DNA from: Teichococcus rhizosphaerae
Lineage (GTDB): Bacteria; Pseudomonadota; Alphaproteobacteria; Acetobacterales; Acetobacteraceae
Length of the DNA stretch: 64,000 bases
Reading direction: 5' to 3'
Assembly: GCF_002631185.1 (NCBI RefSeq)
Contig: NZ_PDNU01000001.1
Location: 124,001-188,000, forward strand
Made by a program: the position numbers and the translations under genes. Shown piece after piece: positions 14,445-23,617 of the stretch (its first letter is position 1; each line of letters starts with the position of its first letter). The notes below the pieces were generated by a model that was not told where the DNA came from, ran no database searches, and saw only the letters and a list, made by a program, of their open reading frames with translations.

Positions 14445-15704
14445 TCAGGCCGGCACCGCCGCCGGCCGCGCCGCGTCGCGGATCGGCAGGTGGACCAGCG
14501 CCGCGAACACGCCGGCCAGGATGCTGACGATCCACATCAGGTCGTAGCTGCCGGTGCGGTCGAAGATCAGGCCGCCCAGCCAGGCGCCGGTGAAGCCACC
14601 CACCTGGTGGCCGAGGAACACCAGCCCGAACACCGTGGCCAGCCAGCGCGTGCCGAAGTTGCGGGCGCAGAGCGCCACCGTGGGCGGCACGGTGGAAAGC
14701 CAGAGGATGCCCATCACCGCCGAGAAGGCGAGCACCGTGCCGGTGGTCTTGGGCGCCAGGAGGAAGATGGCCATCAGCACGGCGCGGCTGGCATAGATCG
14801 CCACCAGCAGCTCCCGCCGCCGCCATTTCTGCGTCAGCTCGCCCGAGATCAGCGAGCCGGCCACGTTGAACAGCCCGATCAGGCTGATGGCGCCGGCGCC
14901 CACATAGCTCGGCAGGTGGCAGCTCGCGACGAAGCCCGGCAGGTGCACCGCCAGGAAGCTGACATGCAGCCCGCAGACGAAGAACCCGAAGAACAGGCAC
15001 CAGAAGGAGGTGCTGCGGAAGGCGCGGCGCAGGGTCTGGCCGGCCGTCTCCTCGGCGGCCGCGGCGGCGCGGCCCGCGGGCGTGGCGGGGAGGGGGGTAG
15101 GGCGGTCGTTCAGCGGCAGGGCCAGCGGCACGATCAGCAGCGCCGCCGCCGCCATGACGAACAGCGCGCCCTGCCAGCCGAAGCCCGCGATGCCGAAGCC
15201 CGCCAGCGGCACCACCAGGAACTGCCCGAAGGAGGAGCCGGCGGTGCCAAGGCCGGTGGCGCGGCCGCGCTGCGCCTCGGGGAGCAGCCGGGTCATGCTG
15301 GCCATGATCACCGGCATGCCGGCGGCCGAGACGGCGACGCCCATCACCAGCCCTGCAAAGAAGGTGAACAGCGGCAGCCCGTCGGACAGCGCCATGCCCA
15401 GCATGCCCAGCGTGTAGAGCACCGCGCCGCCCATCAGCACGTAGCGCGCGCCGATCCGGTCCGCGAGCTGGCCGCAGAGCGGCTGGGAAATGCCATTGAC
15501 CAGCACCTGCAGTGCGATGGCGAAGGCGAAGCCGCTGGCCGTCCAGCCATTGGCGGCCGTCATCGGCGCCAGGAACAGGCCGAAGGATTGCCGCAGCCCC
15601 ATCGCCAGGGCGGCGGCCACGACGCCGCAGAGGACCAGCAGCATCATGGGGGAAAGGCGGCGCCCGCGCAGGCCGCCGGCAGGCGCATTGATGTCGGGCG
15701 GCAT
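14445..15704 (-). CDS. MFS transporter
   Basis: A 419-residue major facilitator protein with about 12 hydrophobic segments, a QSFGLFLAPM segment in the first helix and the loop 2-3 motif GQLADRIGARYVLMGG (variant of GxLaDrxGrkxxl). A central hydrophilic loop (NDRPTPLPATPAG) separates the two halves. The closest recognisable type is the oxalate/formate-antiporter or monocarboxylate-like branch, so an organic-acid substrate is a guess. Of two nearby ATGs I chose 15702-15704, because GAGGAA ends six bases before it, whereas it abuts the one at 15708-15710. Confidence 0.8.
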   Translation of the reverse strand: MPPDINAPAGGLRGRRLSPMMLLVLCGVVAAALAMGLRQSFGLFLAPMTAANGWTASGFAFAIALQVLVNGISQPLCGQLADRIGARYVLMGGAVLYTLGMLGMALSDGLPLFTFFAGLVMGVAVSAAGMPVIMASMTRLLPEAQRGRATGLGTAGSSFGQFLVVPLAGFGIAGFGWQGALFVMAAAALLIVPLALPLNDRPTPLPATPAGRAAAAAEETAGQTLRRAFRSTSFWCLFFGFFVCGLHVSFLAVHLPGFVASCHLPSYVGAGAISLIGLFNVAGSLISGELTQKWRRRELLVAIYASRAVLMAIFLLAPKTTGTVLAFSAVMGILWLSTVPPTVALCARNFGTRWLATVFGLVFLGHQVGGFTGAWLGGLIFDRTGSYDLMWIVSILAGVFAALVHLPIRDAARPAAVPA

Positions 15705-15846
15705 GGGCATTTCCTCGCAGGAACGGTTGGCGGAGGATGTCGCCGCCACGAGGGCCCGGCAAGCCCGCTCTCGGCATGGCTGCCGGGCCGGCCCCGGCGT
15801 GCCGCTCATGGGCCGGGGCGCGCCTCCCTCGGTTCCGCCCCCGCCG

Positions 15847-16314
15847 TCAGCCCAGCGCCTTCGCCGCCTCCATCACCGCCCGGGCATGGCCCGGCACCTT
15901 CACCTTGCGCCAGACCCTGGCCACCTTGCCGTCGCGGCCGATCAGGAAGGTGCTGCGCTCCATGCCCATGTAGGTGCGGCCATACATCGACTTCTCGACC
16001 CAGGTGCCATAGGCCTGCGCCACCGCCTTGTCGGCGTCGGAGGCGAGGGGGAAGGCCAGGCCGTGCTTCTCCGCGAACTTCTCGATCGGCTTCATCGGGT
16101 CGGGCGAGACGCCGATGACGGCGAGCCCCAGCCCCTGCATCGCCGGCAGCGCCTCCTGGAAGTCGCAGGCTTCCCGGGTGCAGCCGGAGGTGTCCGCCTT
16201 GGGGTAGAAATACAGCACGAAGGGCTGCCCCTTCATCGCCGCGAGCGAGACGCTCCGGCCGCCGCTCGCCGGCAGCTCGAACGCCGGGGCGTCCATGCCT
16301 TCCTCGATGCTCAT
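15847..16314 (-). CDS. bcp: Thioredoxin-dependent peroxiredoxin, Bcp/PrxQ type
   Basis: A 155-residue peroxiredoxin reducing hydrogen peroxide and organic hydroperoxides. The active-site segment is FYPKADTSGCTREACDF, with the peroxidatic Cys followed by the resolving Cys five residues later (C-x4-C), which is typical of PrxQ/Bcp. The catalytic Thr and the later Arg (GMERSTFLIG) are also present. Its start codon overlaps the stop of glnE by four bases, so expression is probably coupled to glnE. It is cytoplasmic, with no signal peptide. Confidence 0.92.
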   Translation of the reverse strand: MSIEEGMDAPAFELPASGGRSVSLAAMKGQPFVLYFYPKADTSGCTREACDFQEALPAMQGLGLAVIGVSPDPMKPIEKFAEKHGLAFPLASDADKAVAQAYGTWVEKSMYGRTYMGMERSTFLIGRDGKVARVWRKVKVPGHARAVMEAAKALG

Positions 16315-19277
16315 TCGGTCCCTCCTGAAAGCCGGCCAAGGCGGCGCTCGAAGATCTCCCGCACCTGCCCGGCCTGGATGCGCATCTGCTCGCGGAAGGT
16401 GGGCAGGTCAACCGCGCCCTGGCCGAGCAGCGGCGCGGTGGCGCGCAACAGGGCGGCGGCGGTGGGGGCGGGCAGCGCCTCCTGCCGCCAGCGCCCGAGC
16501 GTCAGCCGCAGCAGGCCGAGGGCGGTGCGCCACAGCCGGTCCGCCGCGATCAGCGTCTCGGCCTCCCCGGGCGCCAGGATGCGCGCGCGCGCCAGGTTGG
16601 CGAGGGCGAGGCGGGTGGTGGGCGCCAGCACCTTCGGGTGGCGCGCCGCGTGCGCCAGTTGCAGCGCCTGGGCGATGAACTCCACCTCGACCATGCCGCC
16701 CGGCATCGCCTTGATGTCCCACGGCCCGTCCATCGGCAGGTCGCGCAGCATGCGGGCGCGCATCGCCACGGCGTCGGCGATGGCGGCCTCGCCGGCATGC
16801 GCCATGATGGCGCCCCGCACCGCCTGCCCGATGCGCCGCCGCAGCGCCGGCGGCCCCGCCACGCAGCGCGCGCGGGTCAGCGCCATGCGCTCCCAGGTCC
16901 AGGCGCTCTCGGCATGGTAGCGGGTGAAGGAGGAGAGCGAGGTGGCCACCGGCCCCTTGTTGCCGGAAGGGCGCAGCCGCATGTCGGCCTCGTAGAGCTT
17001 GCCCTCGGCGCCGGGCGCGGTGATGGCGGCGATCACCTGCTGCGCGAGGCGCCCGAAATAGACGCTGGGCGGCAGCGCGCGGGGCCCGCCGCGGCTTTCC
17101 TCGGCATCCTCGGGGTGGTCGTAGATCAGCACCAGGTCGAGGTCGGAGCCGGGCAGCATCTCCTGGCCGCCGAGCTTGCCCAGCGCCACCACCGCCAGGG
17201 CGCCGCCCTTCACCCGGCCGAAGCGCGTGGCGAACTCGCGGGCGACATGCGGCAGCAGGGCGCCGATGGCGGCATCGGCCAGGGCGCTGCGCGCGGCGCC
17301 CGCCGCATCGGCGTCGATCGCGCCTTCCAGCGCGGCGGCGTCGATCTCGAACTTGCCTTCCGTCACCATCCGGCGGGCGCCCTCCAGCGCCTCCTCGAAG
17401 TGGCGGGCCTGCTTCAGCAGCGCCGGCAGCACGGCGGCGGCACCCTCCGGCCCGCCGCCGGCCAGCAACCCGTCGAGCGAGGCGGGGTTGTTGGCAAGAT
17501 GGTTGGCCAGCGCCGGCGCCGCGCCGAGAATGCCCGCCACACGCTGCAAGAGTGCCGGGTTGCGATGGAACAGCGAGAGCATCTGCACCCCCGCCGACAT
17601 GCGCGAAAGCACGGCGTCGAACCGCGCCAGCGCCGCGTCCGGCTCGCGCTGCGCCGCGAAGGCCGAGAGCAGGGTGGGCGTCAGCTGGGTCAGCAGCTCG
17701 CGCGCCCGCTCGCTGCGCGTGGCGCGCAGCCGGCCATGCCGCCAGCCGCGGATCATCCCCGCCACCTGGGCGGGCTGCGCGTAGCCCATGGCCGAAAGGG
17801 CGGCGAGCGTCTCCGGGTCGTCCCGCGCGCCGTTGAAGACGAGCCCGGCGGCCGCCCCCTCTGTTCCGCCATCCTGCTCGAGCGCGGGCTCGCGCTCGAA
17901 CATCTGCGCGTAGTGCTGCTCGACGCGGTTGAGGTGCCCGGTGAGGGTGGCGGCGAAGGCGGCCGCATCGGGGAAGCCCATGAAGCTGGCGATCCGCGCG
18001 AGGCCCTCCTCGTCCTCCGGCAGGCGCTGGGTCTGCCGGTCGGCCACCATCTGCAGGCGGTGCTCGACATCGCGCAGGAACACATAGGCGTCCGCCAGGT
18101 CGGCGGCGGCGCGGCGCTCGATGCGCCCGGCCCCGGCCAGCGCCGCGAGCGCGCCGAGCGTGGTGGGGTCGCGCAGCCCGGGGTCGCGCCCGGCCCAGAT
18201 GAGCTGCAGCACCTGGGTGGTGAACTCGATCTCGCGGATGCCGCCCCGGCCGAGCTTCACGTCGTGCCCGGCCACGCGCACCTCCGCATGCGCGCCGCGC
18301 GCCCCGTGCGCCGCATGGATCTGCCGCTTGATCGAGTGGATGTCGGCGATCATCGCGAAGTCGAGGTGGCGGCGCCAGACGAAGGGGCGGATCTCGCTCA
18401 GGAAGTGCTCGCCGAGCGCGCGGTCGCCGCCCACGGGCCGCGCCTTGATCATCGCCGCCCGCTCCCAGTTCTGGCCGAGCGATTCGTAGTAGGAGATGGC
18501 GGTGGCGATGTTGACGGCGAGCGGCGTCGCCGCCGGGTCGGGGCGCAGCCGCAGGTCGGTGCGGAACACGTAGCCTCCGGCGGTGCGCTCCTCCATCAGC
18601 TTCACCAGGTCGCGCGCGATGCGGACATAGAGCGCGCCGGCACGCTCGGCGTTGCAGGCGGCGGCCATCGGGTCGTAGAGGACCATCAGGTCGATGTCGG
18701 AGGAGTAGTTGAGTTCGCCGCCGCCCAGCTTGCCCATGCCCAGGATGACCAGCCCCGAGCCGCGCGCCACCCCGCGCGAATCGCGGCTGCCCGCGCGCGG
18801 CAGGCGCAACTCCCCACGCCCGGCCGCCTCGCGGAGCAGATGCGCGCAGGCGTAGTCGATCGCCGCCTCCGCCAGCGCGGAGAGCGCGCCCGTCACCCGG
18901 TCGAGCGGCCACTGCCCCGCAAGGTCGGCGGCGGCGATGATCAGCGCCGCCTGGCGCTTGGCCTGCCGCAGCAGCGCCGCCACGGCGGGGCGCGCCGCGT
19001 CCGGGTCGGCGCGGCCGAGCGGGTCGAGCGCCAGGGCCAGGGCATCGTCCGGCCCGCGCTCGGCGTAGCGCAGCAGGGTGGCGCTTTCGCGCTCCGCCAG
19101 CTCGGCCAGATAGGGGCTGTGGCCGCCCAGCGCCTCCAGCAGCGCAATGCCGCCAGGCGTGGCGGCGAAGGCCCGCTCGGCCGCGCCGCGTTCGGCGAAG
19201 GCCTCCAGCAGCCGTTGCGCGGCCAGCCGGTCATGGGGAGCGGGCAGGGTTCGGGCGGAGAGGCTTGCAGGGCGCAT
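16311..19277 (-). CDS. glnE: Bifunctional glutamine-synthetase adenylyltransferase/adenylyl-removing enzyme
   Basis: A 988-residue protein with the duplicated nucleotidyltransferase layout of GlnE. The N-terminal deadenylylase domain has GKLGGGELNYSSDIDLMVLYD (about residues 184-204), and the C-terminal adenylylase domain has LGKLGGQEMLPGSDLDLVLIYD (about 690-711). Helical regulatory regions separate them, including QLPED-like and RDVEHRLQMV segments. It adjusts glutamine synthetase activity in response to PII. The start at 19277 leaves only 17 bases to the divergent gene on the plus strand, so its promoter must extend into that gene. It overlaps the peroxiredoxin gene downstream. Confidence 0.95.
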   Translation of the reverse strand: MRPASLSARTLPAPHDRLAAQRLLEAFAERGAAERAFAATPGGIALLEALGGHSPYLAELAERESATLLRYAERGPDDALALALDPLGRADPDAARPAVAALLRQAKRQAALIIAAADLAGQWPLDRVTGALSALAEAAIDYACAHLLREAAGRGELRLPRAGSRDSRGVARGSGLVILGMGKLGGGELNYSSDIDLMVLYDPMAAACNAERAGALYVRIARDLVKLMEERTAGGYVFRTDLRLRPDPAATPLAVNIATAISYYESLGQNWERAAMIKARPVGGDRALGEHFLSEIRPFVWRRHLDFAMIADIHSIKRQIHAAHGARGAHAEVRVAGHDVKLGRGGIREIEFTTQVLQLIWAGRDPGLRDPTTLGALAALAGAGRIERRAAADLADAYVFLRDVEHRLQMVADRQTQRLPEDEEGLARIASFMGFPDAAAFAATLTGHLNRVEQHYAQMFEREPALEQDGGTEGAAAGLVFNGARDDPETLAALSAMGYAQPAQVAGMIRGWRHGRLRATRSERARELLTQLTPTLLSAFAAQREPDAALARFDAVLSRMSAGVQMLSLFHRNPALLQRVAGILGAAPALANHLANNPASLDGLLAGGGPEGAAAVLPALLKQARHFEEALEGARRMVTEGKFEIDAAALEGAIDADAAGAARSALADAAIGALLPHVAREFATRFGRVKGGALAVVALGKLGGQEMLPGSDLDLVLIYDHPEDAEESRGGPRALPPSVYFGRLAQQVIAAITAPGAEGKLYEADMRLRPSGNKGPVATSLSSFTRYHAESAWTWERMALTRARCVAGPPALRRRIGQAVRGAIMAHAGEAAIADAVAMRARMLRDLPMDGPWDIKAMPGGMVEVEFIAQALQLAHAARHPKVLAPTTRLALANLARARILAPGEAETLIAADRLWRTALGLLRLTLGRWRQEALPAPTAAALLRATAPLLGQGAVDLPTFREQMRIQAGQVREIFERRLGRLSGGTE

Positions 19278-19294
19278 GACGGGGAAGCCAACTC

Positions 19295-22200
19295 ATGCGC
19301 GGCCTGAGCGGTCAAGCCCTGCGTTGCGCCGGCTGGCTCGGCCGGCTGCTGCTGGCGTTGATGCTGGCCTTGGGGCTCGGCCTAGCGGCGCTGTCCTGGC
19401 GGCTCTCGGAGGGGCCGCTGCACCTGCCCATGCTGGCGCCGGTGCTGGAAGGGATGGCCCCGCGGCTCGGGCTGGAGGAGACGCTGGAGGTGGGGGATGT
19501 CGCCATCGCCTGGGGCGGCTTCCGGGAGGCGGGGCGCTCGCCCCTCGAGCTGCGCGTCGGCGGCGTGCGGCTGCTGGACATGGCGGGCGCGGTGCGGCAG
19601 GAGCTGCCGGACATCAGCGTGACCCTGGCCTTCGGCGAGCTGCTGCGCGGCACGGTGATGCCGCTGCGCATCTCGGTGCAGCGGCCGGCCGTGGTGCTGG
19701 AGCGCGCCCCGGATGGGCGCGTGACCCTGGCCATGGGCCGCACCGCCCTTCCGGCCGTGCCGGAGGAGCCGGACGCGCCCTCGGCCGAGGGGGGCGAGGT
19801 GCTGCGCGGGCTGCTCGGGCCGGAGGCCAGAAGCTCGCCGCTCGGCGCGCTGCGGCGCCTCGACCTCGCCGATGGCCGCCTGACCATCCTGGACCGCCAG
19901 CTCAACCTCGTCTGGCGGCTGGAGGGGGTGAACCTGGCGCTGCGCCGCCTGCCCGGCGGCGGCGCGGAAGGCGAGGGCAGCGCCGCCCTGGCCCTGCCCG
20001 ACCAGGGCGCGCCGCTGCCGGTGCGCCTGTCTGGCCGCATCACCGGCACCACGGACCGGCTGGAGGGCAGCATCGCGCTGCCGGAGCTGGAGCCCGCCCG
20101 CGTCGCCGCGCTGCTGCCCGCCCTGGCGCCGCTCGCGCTGTTCGACGCGCCCGTTTCCCTCGCCATCTCCGGCCATGTGGATGCGCGCGAGGCCGGCGCC
20201 GTGCCGCAGCTTCGCCTCGAGCTGCGGGCGGGGGCGGGCGGCATCGTGCATGAGGGGCGGCGCATCGCATTCGCCGGGCTGATGCTGGAGGCGGCGGGCA
20301 ATCCGGCCTCCTTGGAGCTGCGCCGCCTGCGCCTCGCCCTGCCGGTGGCGAGGCGGCCGGATGGCAGCGCGGCGCCGGCGCCGACCGTGCTGGAGGCGAG
20401 CGGCCAGGCCCGCCTCGCCGACGGGCGCTGGCGCGCGGGGCTGGAACTCTCGCTCGGCAGCCTCGCCGCCGCCGACCTCGGCGCCTACTGGCCGGAGGGC
20501 GTGGTGCGCGGTGCCCGCAAATGGGTGGTGGAGAACGTCACCGGCGGCACCTTCCACGATGGCCGCTTCTCGCTGGCCGCCGAGGCGGCGGCCGACCTGT
20601 CCGGGCTGCGCGTCACCACGCTCGACGGCACGCTCGGGCTGGAGCAGGGCGTGGTCCACTGGCTGCGCCCCATCGCCCCGCTGGAAGGGGTGAAGGCCAC
20701 GGCGCAGTTCGGCCTGAAGGAGATCCGCATCGAGGCCGGCACGGCGCGCCAGTCCGGCACCGCGCTGACCAGCCCGGGCGCCACCATCCGCTTCCACGGG
20801 CTGGACGGCAGCCAGGAGCAGGCCGAGATCGAGGCGAAGCTGCGCGGCCCGGTGCCGGAGGTGGTGGCGCTGATCCGCCATCCGCGGCTGAAGCTGTTCG
20901 AGAAGCGCCCGCTCGACCTGAAGGAGCCGGGCGGGCAGATGGAGGGCTCGCTGCGGCTGGCCTTCCCGCTGCTGGAGGACATCCCCTCCGAGGTGCTGCG
21001 CGTCCAGGTGCAGGCGCGGCTGACCCAGATGCGGCTGGCCGACGTGGTGATGGGCAAGCGGCTGGAGCGCGGCACCGCCGACCTCACCGTCACCAACAGC
21101 ACGCTGAAGGCGAGCGGCAACGCCCAGCTCGACGGCATCCCGACGCAGCTCAACGTCGAGATGGACTTCCGCCCCGGCCCCGCCACCCAGGTGGTGGAGC
21201 GCATCCGCGCCGAGGCGAGGCCGGACGCCGCCCGCATCGCCGATTTCGGGCTGGACCTGGAGGGCTTCGTGGCCGGGCCGGTGGGCGTGCAGGCGGTGAT
21301 GGAGAAGCGCCGCGCGGGCGACATGCGCGTCAGCATCCAGGGCGACCTGCGCGAGAGCCGCATGACGCTCTCCCCCTTCGCCTGGAGCAAGCCGCCCGGC
21401 CAGGCGGCCACCGCCCAGGCCGAGCTGCGGGTGGAGGGAGACTCGCTGCGCGCGGTGGAGAGCTTCCGCGTCGCCGCGCCCGCGCTGTCGGCGCGGGGGC
21501 GGGTGAGCTTCGCCGCCGCCAGCCGGCCGGAGCGGGTGGACGTGGCGGAGGCGGCGGTGTTCGGCAGCCGCTTCGCCGCCCAGGCCTGGCCGCCCGCGCG
21601 GAGCGGCGCCGCCCCCTGGCGCTTCCGGCTGGAAGGGCCGGTGCTCGACCTCGGGCCGGTGCTCGCCGCCCGGGATGCCGCCGGCGGCGGCGACGCGCCG
21701 GGCGGTGACGACAGCGCGCCCGTGGCGGTGGAAGGGCGGTTCGACCAGGTGCGGCTGGGCGGGGGGCGCATGGTGGGCGGCGTCTCGGGCCGCGCCCTGG
21801 CCGATGCGCGCGGCGTGCTGCGCGAGGCGCGCTTCACCGGCCAGACCGGCCCCGGCGGGGGCTTCGACGTGGCGGTGACGCCGGACCGCGCCGGCCGCGC
21901 CCTGCGGCTGCACGCCGAGAACGCGGGCGACCTGCTGCGCGCCTTCGACGTGCTGCGCACGGTGCAGGGCGGGCGCCTCGCGGTCACCGGGCGCTGGGCC
22001 GGCAACGCGCCGGGCGCCACCCTCAGCGGCACGGCGGAGATGGAGAACTTCTCCATCAGCGAGGCGGAGGGCATCGGCAAGCTGCTCCAGGCCCTCACCG
22101 TCTATGGCGTGTTCGACGCGGTGCGCGGTCCGGGCCTCAGCTTCTCCCGCATGGTGGCGCCCTTCCACCTGACCCCGGACACGCTCCACGTGCAGGAGGC

Positions 22201-22516
22201 GCGCGCCTTCTCCGCCTCGCTCGGCGTCACCGCCAAGGGCAGCATCCCCCGCCATGGCGGCGCGATCGACCTCGAGGGCACCATCGTGCCGGCCTATGTC
22301 ATCAACTCGCTGCTGGGGCAGATCCCGCTGCTGGGGCGGCTGTTCAGCCCGGAGCAGGGGGGCGGGCTGTTCGCCGCCACCTGGCGGATGCGGGGGCCGG
22401 TGCAGGACCCCACCGTTTCGGTGAACCCGCTGGCGGCGCTGACGCCGGGCTTCCTGCGCGGGCTGTTCGGCGGCGGGGCGCCCCCGGGGCAGCAGCCGGC
22501 GCCGCCCGCGCCCTGA
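19295..22516 (+). CDS. AsmA/YhdP-like inner-membrane protein (DUF3971)
   Basis: A 1073-residue protein with one N-terminal membrane anchor (WLGRLLLALMLALGLGLAAL) and a very long repetitive beta-rich periplasmic region. Segments such as DLSGLRVTTLDGTLGLEQG, LEGVKATAQFGLKEI and the C-terminal GTAEMENFSISEAEGIGKLL with GTIVPAYVINSLLGQIPLLG are typical of the AsmA-like/DUF3971 (YhdP) family. These proteins form bridge-like channels that help phospholipids reach the outer membrane. The C-terminus is Pro/Gly-rich. It is divergent from glnE by 17 bases. That tight spacing means the first few codons here overlap regulatory sequence. Confidence 0.85.
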   Translation: MRGLSGQALRCAGWLGRLLLALMLALGLGLAALSWRLSEGPLHLPMLAPVLEGMAPRLGLEETLEVGDVAIAWGGFREAGRSPLELRVGGVRLLDMAGAVRQELPDISVTLAFGELLRGTVMPLRISVQRPAVVLERAPDGRVTLAMGRTALPAVPEEPDAPSAEGGEVLRGLLGPEARSSPLGALRRLDLADGRLTILDRQLNLVWRLEGVNLALRRLPGGGAEGEGSAALALPDQGAPLPVRLSGRITGTTDRLEGSIALPELEPARVAALLPALAPLALFDAPVSLAISGHVDAREAGAVPQLRLELRAGAGGIVHEGRRIAFAGLMLEAAGNPASLELRRLRLALPVARRPDGSAAPAPTVLEASGQARLADGRWRAGLELSLGSLAAADLGAYWPEGVVRGARKWVVENVTGGTFHDGRFSLAAEAAADLSGLRVTTLDGTLGLEQGVVHWLRPIAPLEGVKATAQFGLKEIRIEAGTARQSGTALTSPGATIRFHGLDGSQEQAEIEAKLRGPVPEVVALIRHPRLKLFEKRPLDLKEPGGQMEGSLRLAFPLLEDIPSEVLRVQVQARLTQMRLADVVMGKRLERGTADLTVTNSTLKASGNAQLDGIPTQLNVEMDFRPGPATQVVERIRAEARPDAARIADFGLDLEGFVAGPVGVQAVMEKRRAGDMRVSIQGDLRESRMTLSPFAWSKPPGQAATAQAELRVEGDSLRAVESFRVAAPALSARGRVSFAAASRPERVDVAEAAVFGSRFAAQAWPPARSGAAPWRFRLEGPVLDLGPVLAARDAAGGGDAPGGDDSAPVAVEGRFDQVRLGGGRMVGGVSGRALADARGVLREARFTGQTGPGGGFDVAVTPDRAGRALRLHAENAGDLLRAFDVLRTVQGGRLAVTGRWAGNAPGATLSGTAEMENFSISEAEGIGKLLQALTVYGVFDAVRGPGLSFSRMVAPFHLTPDTLHVQEARAFSASLGVTAKGSIPRHGGAIDLEGTIVPAYVINSLLGQIPLLGRLFSPEQGGGLFAATWRMRGPVQDPTVSVNPLAALTPGFLRGLFGGGAPPGQQPAPPAP

Positions 22517-22534
22517 GCCGGCGCCGGTGCTGCG

Positions 22535-23515
22535 TCACGGCGTGATCAGGATGGCGCCCTCCACCCGGCGCTCCTCCGCCGCGCGATGCGCCTCCACGAT
22601 GTGGTCCAGGGTGAAGCGCTGGCCGATATCGACCTTCACATGCCCCTTCGCGATGGCGTCGAAAAGGTCGGCCGCGTGGGCGCGCAGGGACTGCTCGTCG
22701 GCGTTGTGCGGAAACACCGAGGGCCGCGTCAGGAACAGGTTGCCCTTCTGGCCCAGCAGCTCCGGGTCGATCGCCGGGGAGGGGCCGGAGGCGCTGCCAT
22801 AGCTGACCACCAGGCCGAAGGGCGCGGCGCAGTCGAGCGACTTCAGCAGCGTGTCCTTGCCGACCGCGTCATACACCACGCGGGCCTTGCGCCCGCCGCT
22901 GGCCTGCAGGAAGGCCTGGGGCCAGTCCGGGTCGTTCAGGTCCACCACCGCCACGCAGCCCGCCGCCAGGGCCGCGCCCTTCTTGCGCGGCGAGCCGGTG
23001 GTGCCGATCACCGTGGCGCCCAGCGCCGTGGCCCAGCGCGACAGGATCTGGCCGACGCCGCCGGCGGCCGAATGCACCAGCAGCAGCTCGCCCGGCTGCA
23101 CCGCATGGGTGGCGCGCAGCAGGTACTGCGCCGTCAGGCCCTTGAAGAGCAGCGTGGCCGCCGCCTCGTCGCTGATGCTGTCCGGCAGCTTCACCAGCTT
23201 GGCCGCGGGCACGTTGCGCCGGTCGGCATAGGCGCCGACGCCGGCATTCATGGTGGCCACCCGCTCGCCCGGCGCCACGCCCTCCACGCCCGGCCCGACC
23301 GCCTCGACCACGCCCGCCGCCTCGAAGCCCAGCCCGGTGGGAGGCTTGTGGGGATGGCGGCCGCGGCGCTGGTAGATGTCGATGAAGTTGAAGCCGATGG
23401 CGGTGTGCCGGATCTGCGCCTCTCCCGGGCCGGGCGGCGGCAGCTCCTCCGTCAACACCTTCATGACCTCGGGGGGGCCGAACTCGTCGAGCACGACACG
23501 GCGGCTTGCTGCCAT
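22535..23515 (-). CDS. qor: NADPH:quinone oxidoreductase (zeta-crystallin-like MDR)
   Basis: A 326-residue zinc-independent medium-chain dehydrogenase/reductase. The N-terminal GroES-like part contains IGFNFIDIYQRRGRHP, and the nucleotide motif is VHSAAGGVGQILSRWA (about residues 145-160). The C-terminal VFPHNADEQSLRAHAADLFDAI and final EGAILITP are family-typical. It reduces quinones with NADPH, probably by one electron. Two adjacent ATGs occur; I used 23513-23515, which leaves better spacing from AGGAGG than the first. It lies 102 bases upstream of the tyrS stop on the other side, so promoters and terminators here are tight. Confidence 0.88.
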   Translation of the reverse strand: MAASRRVVLDEFGPPEVMKVLTEELPPPGPGEAQIRHTAIGFNFIDIYQRRGRHPHKPPTGLGFEAAGVVEAVGPGVEGVAPGERVATMNAGVGAYADRRNVPAAKLVKLPDSISDEAAATLLFKGLTAQYLLRATHAVQPGELLLVHSAAGGVGQILSRWATALGATVIGTTGSPRKKGAALAAGCVAVVDLNDPDWPQAFLQASGGRKARVVYDAVGKDTLLKSLDCAAPFGLVVSYGSASGPSPAIDPELLGQKGNLFLTRPSVFPHNADEQSLRAHAADLFDAIAKGHVKVDIGQRFTLDHIVEAHRAAEERRVEGAILITP

Positions 23516-23617
23516 CATTTCCTCCTTGCGCGCGGCCTGGACGCCGGCCGGGATACCCCCGGTTGGCACGGCGGGGAGGCGGTGTCCACCGCTCCCGCCG
23601 CCCCGCCAGGCCGTGCC

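Noticed and set aside
16638-19307. A very long open frame antisense to glnE, and similar long antisense frames elsewhere (for example 19382-22255, 6406-8448, 40354-43179)
   Set aside because: These are typical shadows of GC-rich codons; the products are rich in Arg, Ala, Gly and His with no domain, while the opposite strand encodes clear conserved proteins.
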